64,000 bases of DNA from Lacrimispora sinapis (GTDB lineage: Bacteria > Bacillota > Clostridia > Lachnospirales > Lachnospiraceae): positions 1,116,001-1,180,000 of the forward strand of contig NZ_CP141832.1 of the NCBI RefSeq assembly GCF_043633585.1, read 5' to 3'. The notes under the pieces were generated by a model. That model worked only from the letters and a program-made list of their open reading frames with translations, ran no database searches and was not told where the DNA came from. Shown piece after piece: positions 49,075 through 58,253 of this stretch (the first letter of the stretch is position 1; the number at the start of each line of letters is the position of its first letter). The translations under genes and the position numbers were made by a program.

Positions 49075-51621
49075 ATGGAGAAACGAAAAAAGAAGAAGAA
49101 AAGTATGTGGTCTGTATTTTTTAAGCCCATAAAAATCATTCTTTTCGTGTTTCTGGCGGTTATGGTTTTAGGGTGCCTGGCCGGCGGTGCCGTATTTTTA
49201 AAATATCAGGATGAGATCCTGGCCTGTAAAGAAAAGGCCGATTCCATTATGAGTAAGACAAGCAAGACCGACTTTTCCCAGCCTACGGATACGAGAATCT
49301 TTGATTCTTCCGGGAATTTAATCGGAACCATCAATTCCGGCCATTATGAGTATGTTCCTATTTCGGAGATCAGTGAAAATCTCCAGAAAGCTTATGTGGC
49401 ACAGGAGGACAGAAGATTCTATAAGCACCATGGCATTGATTATCAAGGCCTGCTTCGTGCAGGTCTGGTATATATTAAGAACAAGGGGACCATTACCCAG
49501 GGCGGCAGTACCATTACCCAGCAGGTAATTAAGAATACCTATCTGACGCAGGAACGGACCTTTCAGAGAAAGCTGACCGAATTTTTTGCGGCCCCTCAGA
49601 TGGAGAAAAAGTATACAAAGTCAGAGATTTTAGAATTTTACTGCAACACCAATTTTTATGCCAACCGCTGTTACGGCGTATCGGAGGCCAGCCGCTATTA
49701 TTTCGACAAAGATGCCAAGGATTTAACCATATGGGAAGCGGCGACACTGGCCGGCATCAGCAACAATCCTTCCAAGTATGATCCGGTGGCCCATCCTGAG
49801 ACTTCTCAGAAAAAAAGAGACCAGATCATCAACAATATGGCAAAAAACAAGATGATCACGGAAGAAGAAAGAGATTATGCATTGGCCCAGCCCTTAACCG
49901 TTGCAAAGATTTATGAGCCTGGCACAAAAGAGAATTACCAGACCAGTTATGCCATTCATGCAGCCACGTTAGAGCTGATGAAGAACGATGGTTTTGTATT
50001 TAAATATGTGTTTGCAAACAAAGCTGCATATGATGCATACAAAGAGCAGTATCAGGAAATTTACCAGTCCAAAAGTGATATGATAAGGAACGGTGGATTT
50101 GAAATACATACAAGCCTTGATTCCGACATACAGAATTCTCTGCAGAGCACCATTGATGAGCGTTTGAAAGGTTTTAAAGACGTTCAGAAAAATGGAAAAT
50201 TCGCATTGCAGGGAGCCGCTGTCTGCATTGATAACCGGACCGGCTACGTGGTCGCCATCGTAGGAGGCCGGGGAACTGATGATGAATACAACAGAGGCTT
50301 TTTGAGCAAACGCCAGCCAGGTTCCACCATTAAGCCATTGATTGACTATGCGCCCGCCTTTGAAACTGGATTTTATTATCCTTCCAGGCTGATGAATGAC
50401 CACTTATTTGATAAAGGACCTAAAAACAGCGGAGGAAAGTATTATGGTGCTGTTTCCGTCAGAGAGGCATTGAACCGAAGCTTAAATACGGTGGCATGGC
50501 AGGTGCTTGCAGATATCGGGGTGGATAAGGGAATCGGATATCTGGGGAAAATGCATTTTACCGGATTGAGCTACATGGATAACGGCAATTTCAGTATGAG
50601 CATCGGAGGTTTTACAGAAGGTGCCCGTGTGATTGACATGGCAAAAGGATATTCTGTTTTGGCTAATAAGGGAATGTACAGCAACCGGTCCTGCATCACC
50701 AGTATTAAAAGCCAGTATGACGGAGAAATCTATAATGAAAGCCAGGCCGATGAAAGGATCTTTACCGAAGATACCGCTTATATGATTACGGATGTGTTAA
50801 AAGGAACGCTGGAGAAACCTTACGGTACCGGTTACGGCCTTGGCCTTTCCGTTCCGGCTGCAGGCAAGACCGGTACGACCAACAGCAGTAAGGATACCTG
50901 GTTCTGCGGGTATACCAAGTATTATACCACCGCCATTTGGGTAGGATATGATACACCGAAGGCAATGCCAGGGGTATATGGAAAGACCTATTCGGGAAGA
51001 ATCTGGCATGATTTTATGAAGAACATCAATAAAGACCTTCCGCCCTTAGACTGGGATATGCCGTCCACGGTCTATCTGTCCAATGTGGATTCCAGAGGAG
51101 AGAAGACCACCAGTGAAACCGGAGTCAAAGATCTGTTTTCTTCCGTGGCAGAGGCCGCGGCAAAAGCCGATGCGGTAAAATGGAGGGAAGAGGAAGAACG
51201 GAAAAAGCTGGAATCCCAGTCCCAGAAAAATCTGGAAGATTCTGTGGCTGCACAGCAGGCTGTGGAACAGGCAGCTGCCTCTCTCCAGTCACTGATTGGA
51301 GAGCTTAACGGTCTGAAATACCGGGACAGCACGACAGCGGAAAAGGTAAACACCGCTCAGTCCCTGCTTGCCCAGTTGAACGGAACCCAGTATTATGACA
51401 GTCTGAAACCGCAGCTTGATGAGGCGGTCAGCTATGTATCCTCCCTTCCGGAGAAAGAGGATTCCACCAAGCCTCAGGAGATCGGTCCGGGAATGACAAA
51501 GCCTTCGGAGACTGCACCTGCAGTATTCCCCGGTGATATTGATTCGGGAGTGGGGGCAGAGCCGGGCTTTAGCCCCGGAGATTTTGAAGATGGTGTCCAG
51601 TCCGCAGGACCTGGCATGTAA
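49075..51621 (+). CDS. Class A penicillin-binding protein (glycosyltransferase/transpeptidase)
   Basis: An 848-residue bifunctional wall synthase. A Lys-rich cytoplasmic tail (KRKKKKK) and one membrane helix (~20-45) lead to a GT51 glycosyltransferase domain (AQEDRRFYKHHGIDYQG, GGSTITQQVIKN) and a transpeptidase domain with the nucleophile Ser417 (QPGSTIKPL), SLN (NRSLNTVAW) and KTG (AAGKTGTTNSS). The last ~170 residues are a Glu/Gln/Ser-rich, low-complexity tail, longer than the catalytic part needs. ATG 49075 has AAGGAGG nine bases ahead; 49045 is upstream of that site. It follows the tRNA-Thr terminator. Confidence 0.95.
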   Translation: MEKRKKKKKSMWSVFFKPIKIILFVFLAVMVLGCLAGGAVFLKYQDEILACKEKADSIMSKTSKTDFSQPTDTRIFDSSGNLIGTINSGHYEYVPISEISENLQKAYVAQEDRRFYKHHGIDYQGLLRAGLVYIKNKGTITQGGSTITQQVIKNTYLTQERTFQRKLTEFFAAPQMEKKYTKSEILEFYCNTNFYANRCYGVSEASRYYFDKDAKDLTIWEAATLAGISNNPSKYDPVAHPETSQKKRDQIINNMAKNKMITEEERDYALAQPLTVAKIYEPGTKENYQTSYAIHAATLELMKNDGFVFKYVFANKAAYDAYKEQYQEIYQSKSDMIRNGGFEIHTSLDSDIQNSLQSTIDERLKGFKDVQKNGKFALQGAAVCIDNRTGYVVAIVGGRGTDDEYNRGFLSKRQPGSTIKPLIDYAPAFETGFYYPSRLMNDHLFDKGPKNSGGKYYGAVSVREALNRSLNTVAWQVLADIGVDKGIGYLGKMHFTGLSYMDNGNFSMSIGGFTEGARVIDMAKGYSVLANKGMYSNRSCITSIKSQYDGEIYNESQADERIFTEDTAYMITDVLKGTLEKPYGTGYGLGLSVPAAGKTGTTNSSKDTWFCGYTKYYTTAIWVGYDTPKAMPGVYGKTYSGRIWHDFMKNINKDLPPLDWDMPSTVYLSNVDSRGEKTTSETGVKDLFSSVAEAAAKADAVKWREEEERKKLESQSQKNLEDSVAAQQAVEQAAASLQSLIGELNGLKYRDSTTAEKVNTAQSLLAQLNGTQYYDSLKPQLDEAVSYVSSLPEKEDSTKPQEIGPGMTKPSETAPAVFPGDIDSGVGAEPGFSPGDFEDGVQSAGPGM

Positions 51622-51645
51622 TCGTAAGATAATTTCCCCAAATCA

Positions 51646-51674
51646 TTGTTTTTTTAAGTGGTTCGGTATATAAT
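51646..51674 (+). promoter_or_regulatory. gltX promoter with a hairpin in the leader
   Basis: TTGTTT (51646-51651), 17 bases, TATAAT (51669-51674). The short leader has ATGCGGC/GCCGCAT as a hairpin (about 51681-51706). Confidence 0.55.
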
Positions 51675-51760
51675 GGGCTATGCGGCTTTGGGATTTTGCC
51701 GCATGGCTGGTACTTTTTATCAGCCCATCATAAGAAAGAAGATATAGGAGTGTGTTCACA

Positions 51761-53221
51761 ATGAGTAAAATAAGAACAAGATACGCACCGAGTCCTACAG
51801 GCCGCATGCATGTAGGGAATTTGAGAACCGCAATGTACGCGTACCTGATAGCTAAACATGAAGGCGGTGATTTTCTTCTCCGCATTGAAGATACAGATCA
51901 GGAGCGTTACGTGGAAGGCGCTGTCGAGATTATTTACAGAACCCTGGCAGAGACAGGTTTGATCCATGACGAAGGTCCTGATAAGGATGGCGGTGTGGGA
52001 CCATATGTCCAAAGTGAGCGCCAGGCCTCCGGTATCTATTTGGATTATGCGAAAAAGCTGATCGAAAAAGGAGAAGCATATTACTGCTTCTGCAGCCAGG
52101 AAAGACTGGAATCGTTAAAAAAGACCGTAGATGGACAGGAAATCATGACTTATGACAAGCACTGTCTCCATCTTTCAAAAGAAGAAATAGAAGCAAATCT
52201 GGCAGCAGGTATCCCTTATGTCATCCGCCAGAATAACCCAACCGAAGGAACAACCACGTTCCATGATGAGATTTACGGCACTATTTCCGTAGATAACTCA
52301 GAACTGGATGATATGGTACTGATAAAATCCGACGGATATCCTACCTATAATTTTGCAAACGTTGTGGATGATCATTTGATGGGGATCACCCATGTGGTAA
52401 GAGGCAATGAGTATTTATCCTCTTCCCCTAAATATAACCGCCTTTATGAAGCCTTTGGCTGGGAGGTGCCGGTCTATGTCCATTGTCCTCTCATCACCAA
52501 TGAGGAGCATAAGAAGCTGAGCAAGAGAAGCGGACATGCCTCCTATGAGGATCTGATCGAGCAGGGCTTTATCTCGGAAGCGGTCGTTAATTATGTGGCT
52601 TTGCTTGGCTGGTCTCCGGAGAGCAATCAGGAGATATTCTCTCTTCAGGATCTGATAAGAGAGTTTAATTACCATAACTTAAGCAAATCTCCGGCTGTCT
52701 TTGATATGGCAAAGCTTCGGTGGATGAACAGTGAATATATGAAATCCATGGATTTTGATAAATTCTATCAATTGGCTGAGCCTTATTTAAAGGCAGTGAT
52801 TAAGAAGGATCTGGATTTAAAGAAGATCGCAGCTATGGTAAAGACGAGAATCGAAATTTTCCCGGATATTGCGGACCAGGTTGATTTCTTTGAGACGCTG
52901 CCGGAATATGATATTTCCATGTATACCAATAAAAAGATGAAGACAAACAGCGAGACGGCTCTTTCTTTACTGCAGGATATCCTTCCCATTCTGGAAGCAC
53001 AGGAGGATTACAGCAATGATGCACTTTATAGTACTCTGTCCAAATATGTGGCAGAGAAAGAGTGTAAGACCGGCTTTGTGATGTGGCCGATCCGTACGGC
53101 GGTATCCGGCAAGCAGATGACTCCTGCCGGCGCAACGGAGATCATGGAAGTCCTGGGAAAAGAAGAATCCTTAAATCGAATCAGAAAGGGAATCCATCTT
53201 TTGAGCAATGGGGCTTTATAA
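51761..53221 (+). CDS. gltX: Glutamyl-tRNA synthetase
   Basis: Charges tRNA-Glu; in many Gram-positives also tRNA-Gln, with later amidation. The 486-residue class I synthetase begins YAPSPTGRMHVGNLRTAMYA, with the HIGH-type motif, and has HKKLSKRSGHASYED as KMSKS. The zinc site of many bacterial enzymes is not obvious beyond YYCFCSQERLE. ATG 51761 has TAGGAG ten bases ahead; GTG 51752 is too close. It ends 74 bases before a UvrD-like gene, with a terminator between. Confidence 0.96.
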   Translation: MSKIRTRYAPSPTGRMHVGNLRTAMYAYLIAKHEGGDFLLRIEDTDQERYVEGAVEIIYRTLAETGLIHDEGPDKDGGVGPYVQSERQASGIYLDYAKKLIEKGEAYYCFCSQERLESLKKTVDGQEIMTYDKHCLHLSKEEIEANLAAGIPYVIRQNNPTEGTTTFHDEIYGTISVDNSELDDMVLIKSDGYPTYNFANVVDDHLMGITHVVRGNEYLSSSPKYNRLYEAFGWEVPVYVHCPLITNEEHKKLSKRSGHASYEDLIEQGFISEAVVNYVALLGWSPESNQEIFSLQDLIREFNYHNLSKSPAVFDMAKLRWMNSEYMKSMDFDKFYQLAEPYLKAVIKKDLDLKKIAAMVKTRIEIFPDIADQVDFFETLPEYDISMYTNKKMKTNSETALSLLQDILPILEAQEDYSNDALYSTLSKYVAEKECKTGFVMWPIRTAVSGKQMTPAGATEIMEVLGKEESLNRIRKGIHLLSNGAL

Positions 53222-53232
53222 GAGAAAGAAAG

Positions 53233-53276
53233 AGAAAAGCAGAGGCTCCGGCAGTGACCGGGTCTCTGCTTTTCTT
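53233..53276 (+). terminator. Terminator after gltX
   Basis: AGAAAAGCAGAG pairs with CTCTGCTTTTCT, with CCGG/CCGG inside. Confidence 0.85.
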
Positions 53277-53295
53277 GTGCACAATGGAGGAAGGA

Positions 53296-55137
53296 ATGAA
53301 GGAATTTACATACGAAGGAGCGCAGAAAGAGGCCATCCTTCACCAAAAAGGCCCTATGCTGGTTCTGGCAGGACCGGGATCAGGAAAAACATTTACCATC
53401 ACTCACCGAATTTGTTATCTGATCGAACATTATGGCGTAAATCCATCCAATATTCTGGTCATCACATTTACAAAAGCGGCGGCATCGGAGATGAAGGACC
53501 GTTTTGAAAAGCTGATGGAAGGGAAAGCAGCATCCGTCAGCTTTGGGACGTTCCATGCCATATTTTTCCGTATTTTAAAATTTGCCTACCGGTACGATGC
53601 CCGTAGCATTGTGAGAGAGGAACAGAGGATTCAATATATTAAGGAAGAAATGGACCAGTGTAAGATGGAAGTGGAGGATGAAGCGGATTTTGTCAGTTCC
53701 ATTTTGTCAGAAATCAGTTCTGTGAAAGGGGAAATGATCGGGCTTAATCATTATTACTCCAAAAACTGTTCGGAAGAACTGTTCAAGCAGCTTTATTGCG
53801 GTTATGAAGACAGGCTTCGGCGGGCAGGACTGATTGATTTTGATGATATGCTTGTAATGTGTTATGAATTATTTACGCAGAGAAAGGATATTTTGCAGGC
53901 ATGGCAGAAAAAATATCAGTATATCCTTATTGATGAGTTCCAGGATATCAACCGGGTGCAGTATGAGATCGTTCGGATGCTGGCGGCACCGGAAAATAAT
54001 TTATTTATTGTAGGAGATGACGATCAGTCCATTTACCGGTTCCGGGGAGCCAGACCTGAAATCATGCTGGGATTTGAAAAGGATTATAAGGATGCAAAAA
54101 AAGTACTGCTGAACATTAATTTCAGAAGCACCAGGGAAATTGTAGAGACAGCCGGAAGACTGATCGTTCATAATGAGATGCGGTTTCCGAAAAATATCGT
54201 AACCAAAAAGGGAACCGGAAAACCGGTGATCACCAGAATGTGGCAGGATCCGAAAGAAGAGACCATGGAGATCGTACAGGAGATCATGGATTATAAAAAG
54301 GCCGGATTTGCCTGGAAAGACATGGCAGTTCTTTACCGCACCAACCTTGGCCCCAGAATGCTCATTGAAAAGCTGATGGAATACAACATCCCATTTTCCA
54401 TGAAAGATTCGGTTCCCAACTTATATGACCACTGGATCTGTAAAAATATCACCGCCTATATCAAAGGGGCCATGGGGGATTTAAGCAGAGGGAACGTATT
54501 CCAGTTCTTAAACCGTCCCAACCGTTATGTGAGCCGGGATGCGCTTGATGGAACCACGGTCAGCTGGGAGTCTGTGAAGTCCTTTTATCAGGATAAAGGA
54601 TTTATGGTGGAAAGAATCGAACAGCTGGAATATGATCTTAAAATGATTCGGAATATGGCACCGGTTGCCGCCGTAAATTATATCAGAAAAGCAGTGGGCT
54701 ATGATGATTACATCCGGGAATATGCACAGTACCGCCGGATGAAGCCGGAGGATCTGTTAGAGATATTGGATCAGTTAAAGGAAAGTGCGGCAAACTATCC
54801 CACCTTTGATGAGTGGTTTCGTCATATGAAGGAGTATGGGGAAGAACTGAAGGCCCAGGTACAGGCAAAGGAACGCAGCACCGACGGAGTTGCCCTTATG
54901 ACCATGCACAGCTCCAAGGGTCTGGAATACCGGATCGTATATATTTTAGATGCCAATGAGGGGGTAACGCCCCACCACAAGGCAGTCCTGCCTGCGGATA
55001 TAGAGGAGGAACGGCGGATGTTTTATGTTGCCATGACAAGAGCCAAAGAACGTCTTCATGTCAATTATGTCCGTGAGCGGTACAGCAAAAAACAGGAGGT
55101 CTCCCGTTTCGTCCGGGAGTATCTGGAACGGGATTAA
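53296..55137 (+). CDS. UvrD/PcrA-family ATP-dependent DNA helicase
   Basis: A 613-residue superfamily 1A helicase. The motifs are in order: I AGPGSGKTFTITHR, Ia FTKAAASEMKDRF, II LIDEFQDINRVQ, III GDDDQSIYRFRGARPE, IV NFRSTREIVETAGRL, V MTMHSSKGLEYRIVYI, VI FYVAMTRAKERLHV. It is about 100 residues shorter than PcrA, with no long C-terminal tail, so it is a UvrD-like paralogue, not clearly the main PcrA. ATG 53296 has GGAGG five bases ahead. It is 18 bases ahead of the adenosyltransferase. Confidence 0.9.
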   Translation: MKEFTYEGAQKEAILHQKGPMLVLAGPGSGKTFTITHRICYLIEHYGVNPSNILVITFTKAAASEMKDRFEKLMEGKAASVSFGTFHAIFFRILKFAYRYDARSIVREEQRIQYIKEEMDQCKMEVEDEADFVSSILSEISSVKGEMIGLNHYYSKNCSEELFKQLYCGYEDRLRRAGLIDFDDMLVMCYELFTQRKDILQAWQKKYQYILIDEFQDINRVQYEIVRMLAAPENNLFIVGDDDQSIYRFRGARPEIMLGFEKDYKDAKKVLLNINFRSTREIVETAGRLIVHNEMRFPKNIVTKKGTGKPVITRMWQDPKEETMEIVQEIMDYKKAGFAWKDMAVLYRTNLGPRMLIEKLMEYNIPFSMKDSVPNLYDHWICKNITAYIKGAMGDLSRGNVFQFLNRPNRYVSRDALDGTTVSWESVKSFYQDKGFMVERIEQLEYDLKMIRNMAPVAAVNYIRKAVGYDDYIREYAQYRRMKPEDLLEILDQLKESAANYPTFDEWFRHMKEYGEELKAQVQAKERSTDGVALMTMHSSKGLEYRIVYILDANEGVTPHHKAVLPADIEEERRMFYVAMTRAKERLHVNYVRERYSKKQEVSRFVREYLERD

Positions 55138-55155
55138 CAGGAGGGAGAGATGATT

Positions 55156-55680
55156 ATGAAATCCTGCATACACATTTACTGTGGAGATGGAAAGGGAAAA
55201 ACGACTGCGGCCGTTGGATTGTCAGTGCGTGCCTGCGGAAGCGGAAAGAACGTCCTTATTACCCGTTTTTTAAAAACCGATCATTCGGGAGAGGTGAAGG
55301 CATTACAGGCATTGCCTGGAATTACGGTCACTCCCTGTGAACGGAGCTTCGGTTTTTTTACAAAAATGTCGGAAGCTCAAAAAGCAGAGGCAAAGGTCTA
55401 TTATTCAGAATTGCTTGAAACCACCTTGCAAAAGGCGGTTGAGGGAGCGTATGATCTTCTTGTAATGGATGAAATCATGGCGGTATGCAATTATGGTTTG
55501 GTGGAGGAAAAAGTTGTCCTTGATTTTTTAACCAGCCGGCCAGAAGGACTTGAAGTCGTTCTCACAGGAAGAAATCCTTCGGATAAGCTGATGGAAATGG
55601 CAGATTACGTGTCTGAAATAAAAAAAATCAAGCACCCCTACGACCGGGGAATTGCTGCAAGACGGGGAATTGAATATTGA
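55156..55680 (+). CDS. cobO: Corrinoid (cob(I)alamin) adenosyltransferase, CobO/BtuR type
   Basis: Adds the adenosyl group from ATP to reduced cobalamin or cobinamide. The 174-residue P-loop protein has the special Walker A GDGKGKTTAAVGLSVRACG, VMDEIMAVCNYGLV and VVLTGRNPSDKLMEMADYVSE. ATG 55156 is eight bases after AGGAGGGAG; 55150 is too near. No cobalamin synthesis genes are close, so it may serve salvage. Confidence 0.93.
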   Translation: MKSCIHIYCGDGKGKTTAAVGLSVRACGSGKNVLITRFLKTDHSGEVKALQALPGITVTPCERSFGFFTKMSEAQKAEAKVYYSELLETTLQKAVEGAYDLLVMDEIMAVCNYGLVEEKVVLDFLTSRPEGLEVVLTGRNPSDKLMEMADYVSEIKKIKHPYDRGIAARRGIEY

Positions 55681-55782
55681 ACGCGAAATCCCTTGATTTT
55701 TGACGAATTGTTTGATAGAGTGGAGAAAGGCATACAAAGTACGCCATGACAACTAGATTAATTTAAAAAGAGAGGTATCAGG

Positions 55783-56115
55783 ATGGCACAGGATCCTAAT
55801 TTAGAGCGCGATGAGATGGAACCCCAGGAGGAGATGACAGTTACACTGACCCTTGATGACGGATCAGAGCTGGAATGTGTGGTACTTACCATTTTCACGG
55901 CAGGCGAAAGGGACTATATTGCCCTGCTTCCCATGGATGGCCCTGAGGCAGAAGAAGGCGAGGTTTATCTGTATCGTTATTCTGAGAAAGAGGACGGACA
56001 ACCGGATCTTGAGAATATCGAAGATGATGATGAATATGAAATCGTTGCAGATGCCTTTGATCAATTACTGGATGAAGCAGAATATGATGAGCTGGTAGGC
56101 GAAGACGAGGAATAA
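55783..56115 (+). CDS. DUF1292 protein (YrzB-like)
   Basis: A 110-residue, very acidic, soluble protein of the DUF1292 family. The family core is visible: TVTLTLDDGSELECVVLTIF, ERDYIALLPMDG, EGEVYLYRYSE. Members often lie near the Holliday resolvase and ferric-uptake genes; here the neighbours are an adenosyltransferase and a membrane protein. The function is unknown in the family. RBS AGAGAGGTATC, with a single-gene terminator after. Confidence 0.85.
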   Translation: MAQDPNLERDEMEPQEEMTVTLTLDDGSELECVVLTIFTAGERDYIALLPMDGPEAEEGEVYLYRYSEKEDGQPDLENIEDDDEYEIVADAFDQLLDEAEYDELVGEDEE

Positions 56116-56126
56116 GCAGTTGAGAG

Positions 56127-56162
56127 CCGGGGCAGGCCCTTTTAAGGGCAGGTCCCGGTTTT
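56127..56162 (+). terminator. Terminator after the DUF1292 gene
   Basis: CCGGG (56127-56131) pairs with CCCGG (56154-56158), CCCTT with AAGGG inside, then TTTT. Confidence 0.75.
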
Positions 56163-56182
56163 GGATTATATAGAATCTAATG

Positions 56183-56746
56183 CTATCGGAATATAAGTCT
56201 GTAGGCGTATAATTTGCCGTAGAGTTTTTGCAGCAGAATGGCACAGGAGAGGACAAAGAATATTTCCAGTGCGGTGCTTACAATGCCTGTGAAAAGAAAG
56301 AGCAGAGCGGATAACAAAGTTATTCCCACAAGGCCCAGCAGGTATGGACCATAAGCAATATGATTCATGCAGTACAGTTTCCAGATGATCATATAAAGGC
56401 AGATAAGAAGAGAAATTGATGACATAAAGGATAACACCACATGCAGAACTGATTGAAGAGGCTGGGAATCGGGGAGATAAGGAGTCAATACCCCCATGGC
56501 CAGGAACAAAAGGGCAAAGATACTGATAGCCTTTTCTTTTTCGTTCCGGGGCAGGCTGTATATGATCTGCTTCAGAACATAATAAAAGTAAGTCCCTACA
56601 ATAATACCCCAAATGAGGAATAAGTTTTTCCGGCTGGATATATTCCCCAGTACGGAAAAATTCAATGCAAACCAATCAGTCCCCCAGGCAAAGAGGATGG
56701 TATAGAGGGGGATGATAATGTAAGCGGTAATGGTTATTAAGAGCAT
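56183..56746 (-). CDS. Six-helix integral membrane protein of unknown function (187 aa)
   Basis: A 187-residue protein with about six hydrophobic segments (LLITITAYIIIPLYTILFAW, LIWGIIVGTYFYYVLKQIIY, ISIFALLFLAMGVL and others) resembling DUF998-type proteins with short loops. I cannot name a function. ATG 56746 has GGGAGGTGTAGC ahead. It is divergent from rsmF and convergent with the DUF1292 gene. An overlapping minus-strand frame (56166-56675) is a shadow. Confidence 0.7.
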   Translation of the reverse strand: MLLITITAYIIIPLYTILFAWGTDWFALNFSVLGNISSRKNLFLIWGIIVGTYFYYVLKQIIYSLPRNEKEKAISIFALLFLAMGVLTPYLPDSQPLQSVLHVVLSFMSSISLLICLYMIIWKLYCMNHIAYGPYLLGLVGITLLSALLFLFTGIVSTALEIFFVLSCAILLQKLYGKLYAYRLIFR

Positions 56747-56849
56747 GCTACACCTCCCAAAGATTATCTCTTACTATTCTGTCAATATCCTGGGAAAATA
56801 ACAGTAGAATTTGATATTTTATAAAAAATTTAAAGTCAGAGGAAAAACA

Positions 56850-58253
56850 ATGATTCAATTACCGGATGCATTCAGCGAAAAAATGAAACATCTTTTAGGA
56901 GATGAATATGATTCTTTTATAAGCAGCTATGAAAAAGAGCGGGTTCAGGGGCTTAGAAGAAACCCATTAAAGGTTTCAGAAGAAGAATTTGACCGGATGT
57001 GCCCCTTTGAACTTAAAAAAATTCCATGGGTCAGAGAAGGATATTACTATCACGCAGGAGATCGTCCGGGAAAGCATCCTTACCATGAAGCCGGTCTGTA
57101 TTACATTCAGGAGCCAAGTGCCATGGCGGTGGTAGAGCTGTTAGATCCCCAACCTGGAGAGCGGATTCTTGACTTATGTGCGGCACCGGGAGGAAAGACC
57201 ACCCACATCGCGGGCAGAATGGAAGGAAAGGGCTTTCTGGTAAGCAATGAGATTCATCCTGCCAGGGCGAAAATCCTCTCTCAGAATGTGGAACGCTTTG
57301 GAATCGGCAATGGGGTGGTGACTAATGAAGATTCCGGCCGTTTATCAGCACGCTTTCCCTTGTTTTTTGACCGGATCGTGGTGGATGCACCCTGTTCCGG
57401 GGAAGGCATGTTCCGAAAGGATGAGGCAGCAAGGCTCCAGTGGTCCCCCGAACACGTTGCTATCTGCGCCAGACGGCAGGAAGAGATCCTGTCAAATGCA
57501 GCGGCTATGTTAAAGCCTGGAGGAACCATGGTCTACTCCACCTGTACATTTTCTCCGGAAGAGAATGAACAGGTGATAGAAGCATTTTTACTTGCAAATC
57601 CTGAATTTTCCATTCTGGATATGGGAGAACGCCAGGGGCTTTCCAACGGACGCCCGGAATGGAGCAAAACCGGGCGCAGCGATCTAAGCGGGACCTATCG
57701 GATATGGCCCCATCAATCAGACGGAGAGGGACATTACCTTGCAGTATTAAAAAAAGAAGGAACCTGTGACGGCCCGTTAAAGCGCACCGATCCTTCCTAC
57801 TGTACGGACCCGTCCGTAAGAAAAGAGGCGGAAGGATTCCTGAAAGAATTTTTGGTTGAGCCAGACCAATATCTAACGCGGAAAGAGTACATTCTTTTCG
57901 GGGAACAGCTTTACTTAATCCCGCCGGAAATGATAGATTTCAAAGGCATGAAAATCGTCCGCCCCGGCCTTCACATAGGTACCATAAAAAAGAACCGGTT
58001 TGAACCTTCCCATGCTCTGGCACTTTTCCTGAAAAAGGAAGAAGTAAAGCAATGGGCTGATTTTCCAGCTGATGGAGTGGAAATGGTCAAATACTTAAAA
58101 GGAGAGACACTCTCTGAAGAAGCCTCTCCCCGTTCCCAGCTTTCAAAAAAAGGCTGGGTCTTAATGAACACGGACGGTTTTTCCATTGGCTTTGCCAAAT
58201 TGTCGGGCGGAATTTTTAAAAATCACTATCCCAAAGGCCTTCGGTGGATGTGA
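56850..58253 (+). CDS. 16S rRNA m5C methyltransferase-like protein (RsmF/NSUN family)
   Basis: A 467-residue SAM-dependent RNA methyltransferase. The Rossmann core has DLCAAPGGKTTHIAGRM (SAM site), EIHPARAKILSQNVERFG, DRIVVDAPCSGEGMFRK (the DAPCSG motif) and YSTCTFSPEENEQV with the catalytic Cys. An extra C-terminal RNA-binding half (~300-467) resembles RsmF rather than RsmB. ATG 56850 has AGAGGAAAAAC; the upstream frame to 56811 is weak. It ends with a 38-base overlap with the convergent RluD-like gene. Confidence 0.9.
   Translation: MIQLPDAFSEKMKHLLGDEYDSFISSYEKERVQGLRRNPLKVSEEEFDRMCPFELKKIPWVREGYYYHAGDRPGKHPYHEAGLYYIQEPSAMAVVELLDPQPGERILDLCAAPGGKTTHIAGRMEGKGFLVSNEIHPARAKILSQNVERFGIGNGVVTNEDSGRLSARFPLFFDRIVVDAPCSGEGMFRKDEAARLQWSPEHVAICARRQEEILSNAAAMLKPGGTMVYSTCTFSPEENEQVIEAFLLANPEFSILDMGERQGLSNGRPEWSKTGRSDLSGTYRIWPHQSDGEGHYLAVLKKEGTCDGPLKRTDPSYCTDPSVRKEAEGFLKEFLVEPDQYLTRKEYILFGEQLYLIPPEMIDFKGMKIVRPGLHIGTIKKNRFEPSHALALFLKKEEVKQWADFPADGVEMVKYLKGETLSEEASPRSQLSKKGWVLMNTDGFSIGFAKLSGGIFKNHYPKGLRWM

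Noticed and set aside
51675..51760. T-box or riboswitch upstream of gltX
   Set aside because: The leader is only about 80 bases and holds a single simple hairpin.
56166..56675. 169-codon minus-strand frame overlapping the six-helix protein
   Set aside because: The other frame has the ribosome site and coherent membrane helices.
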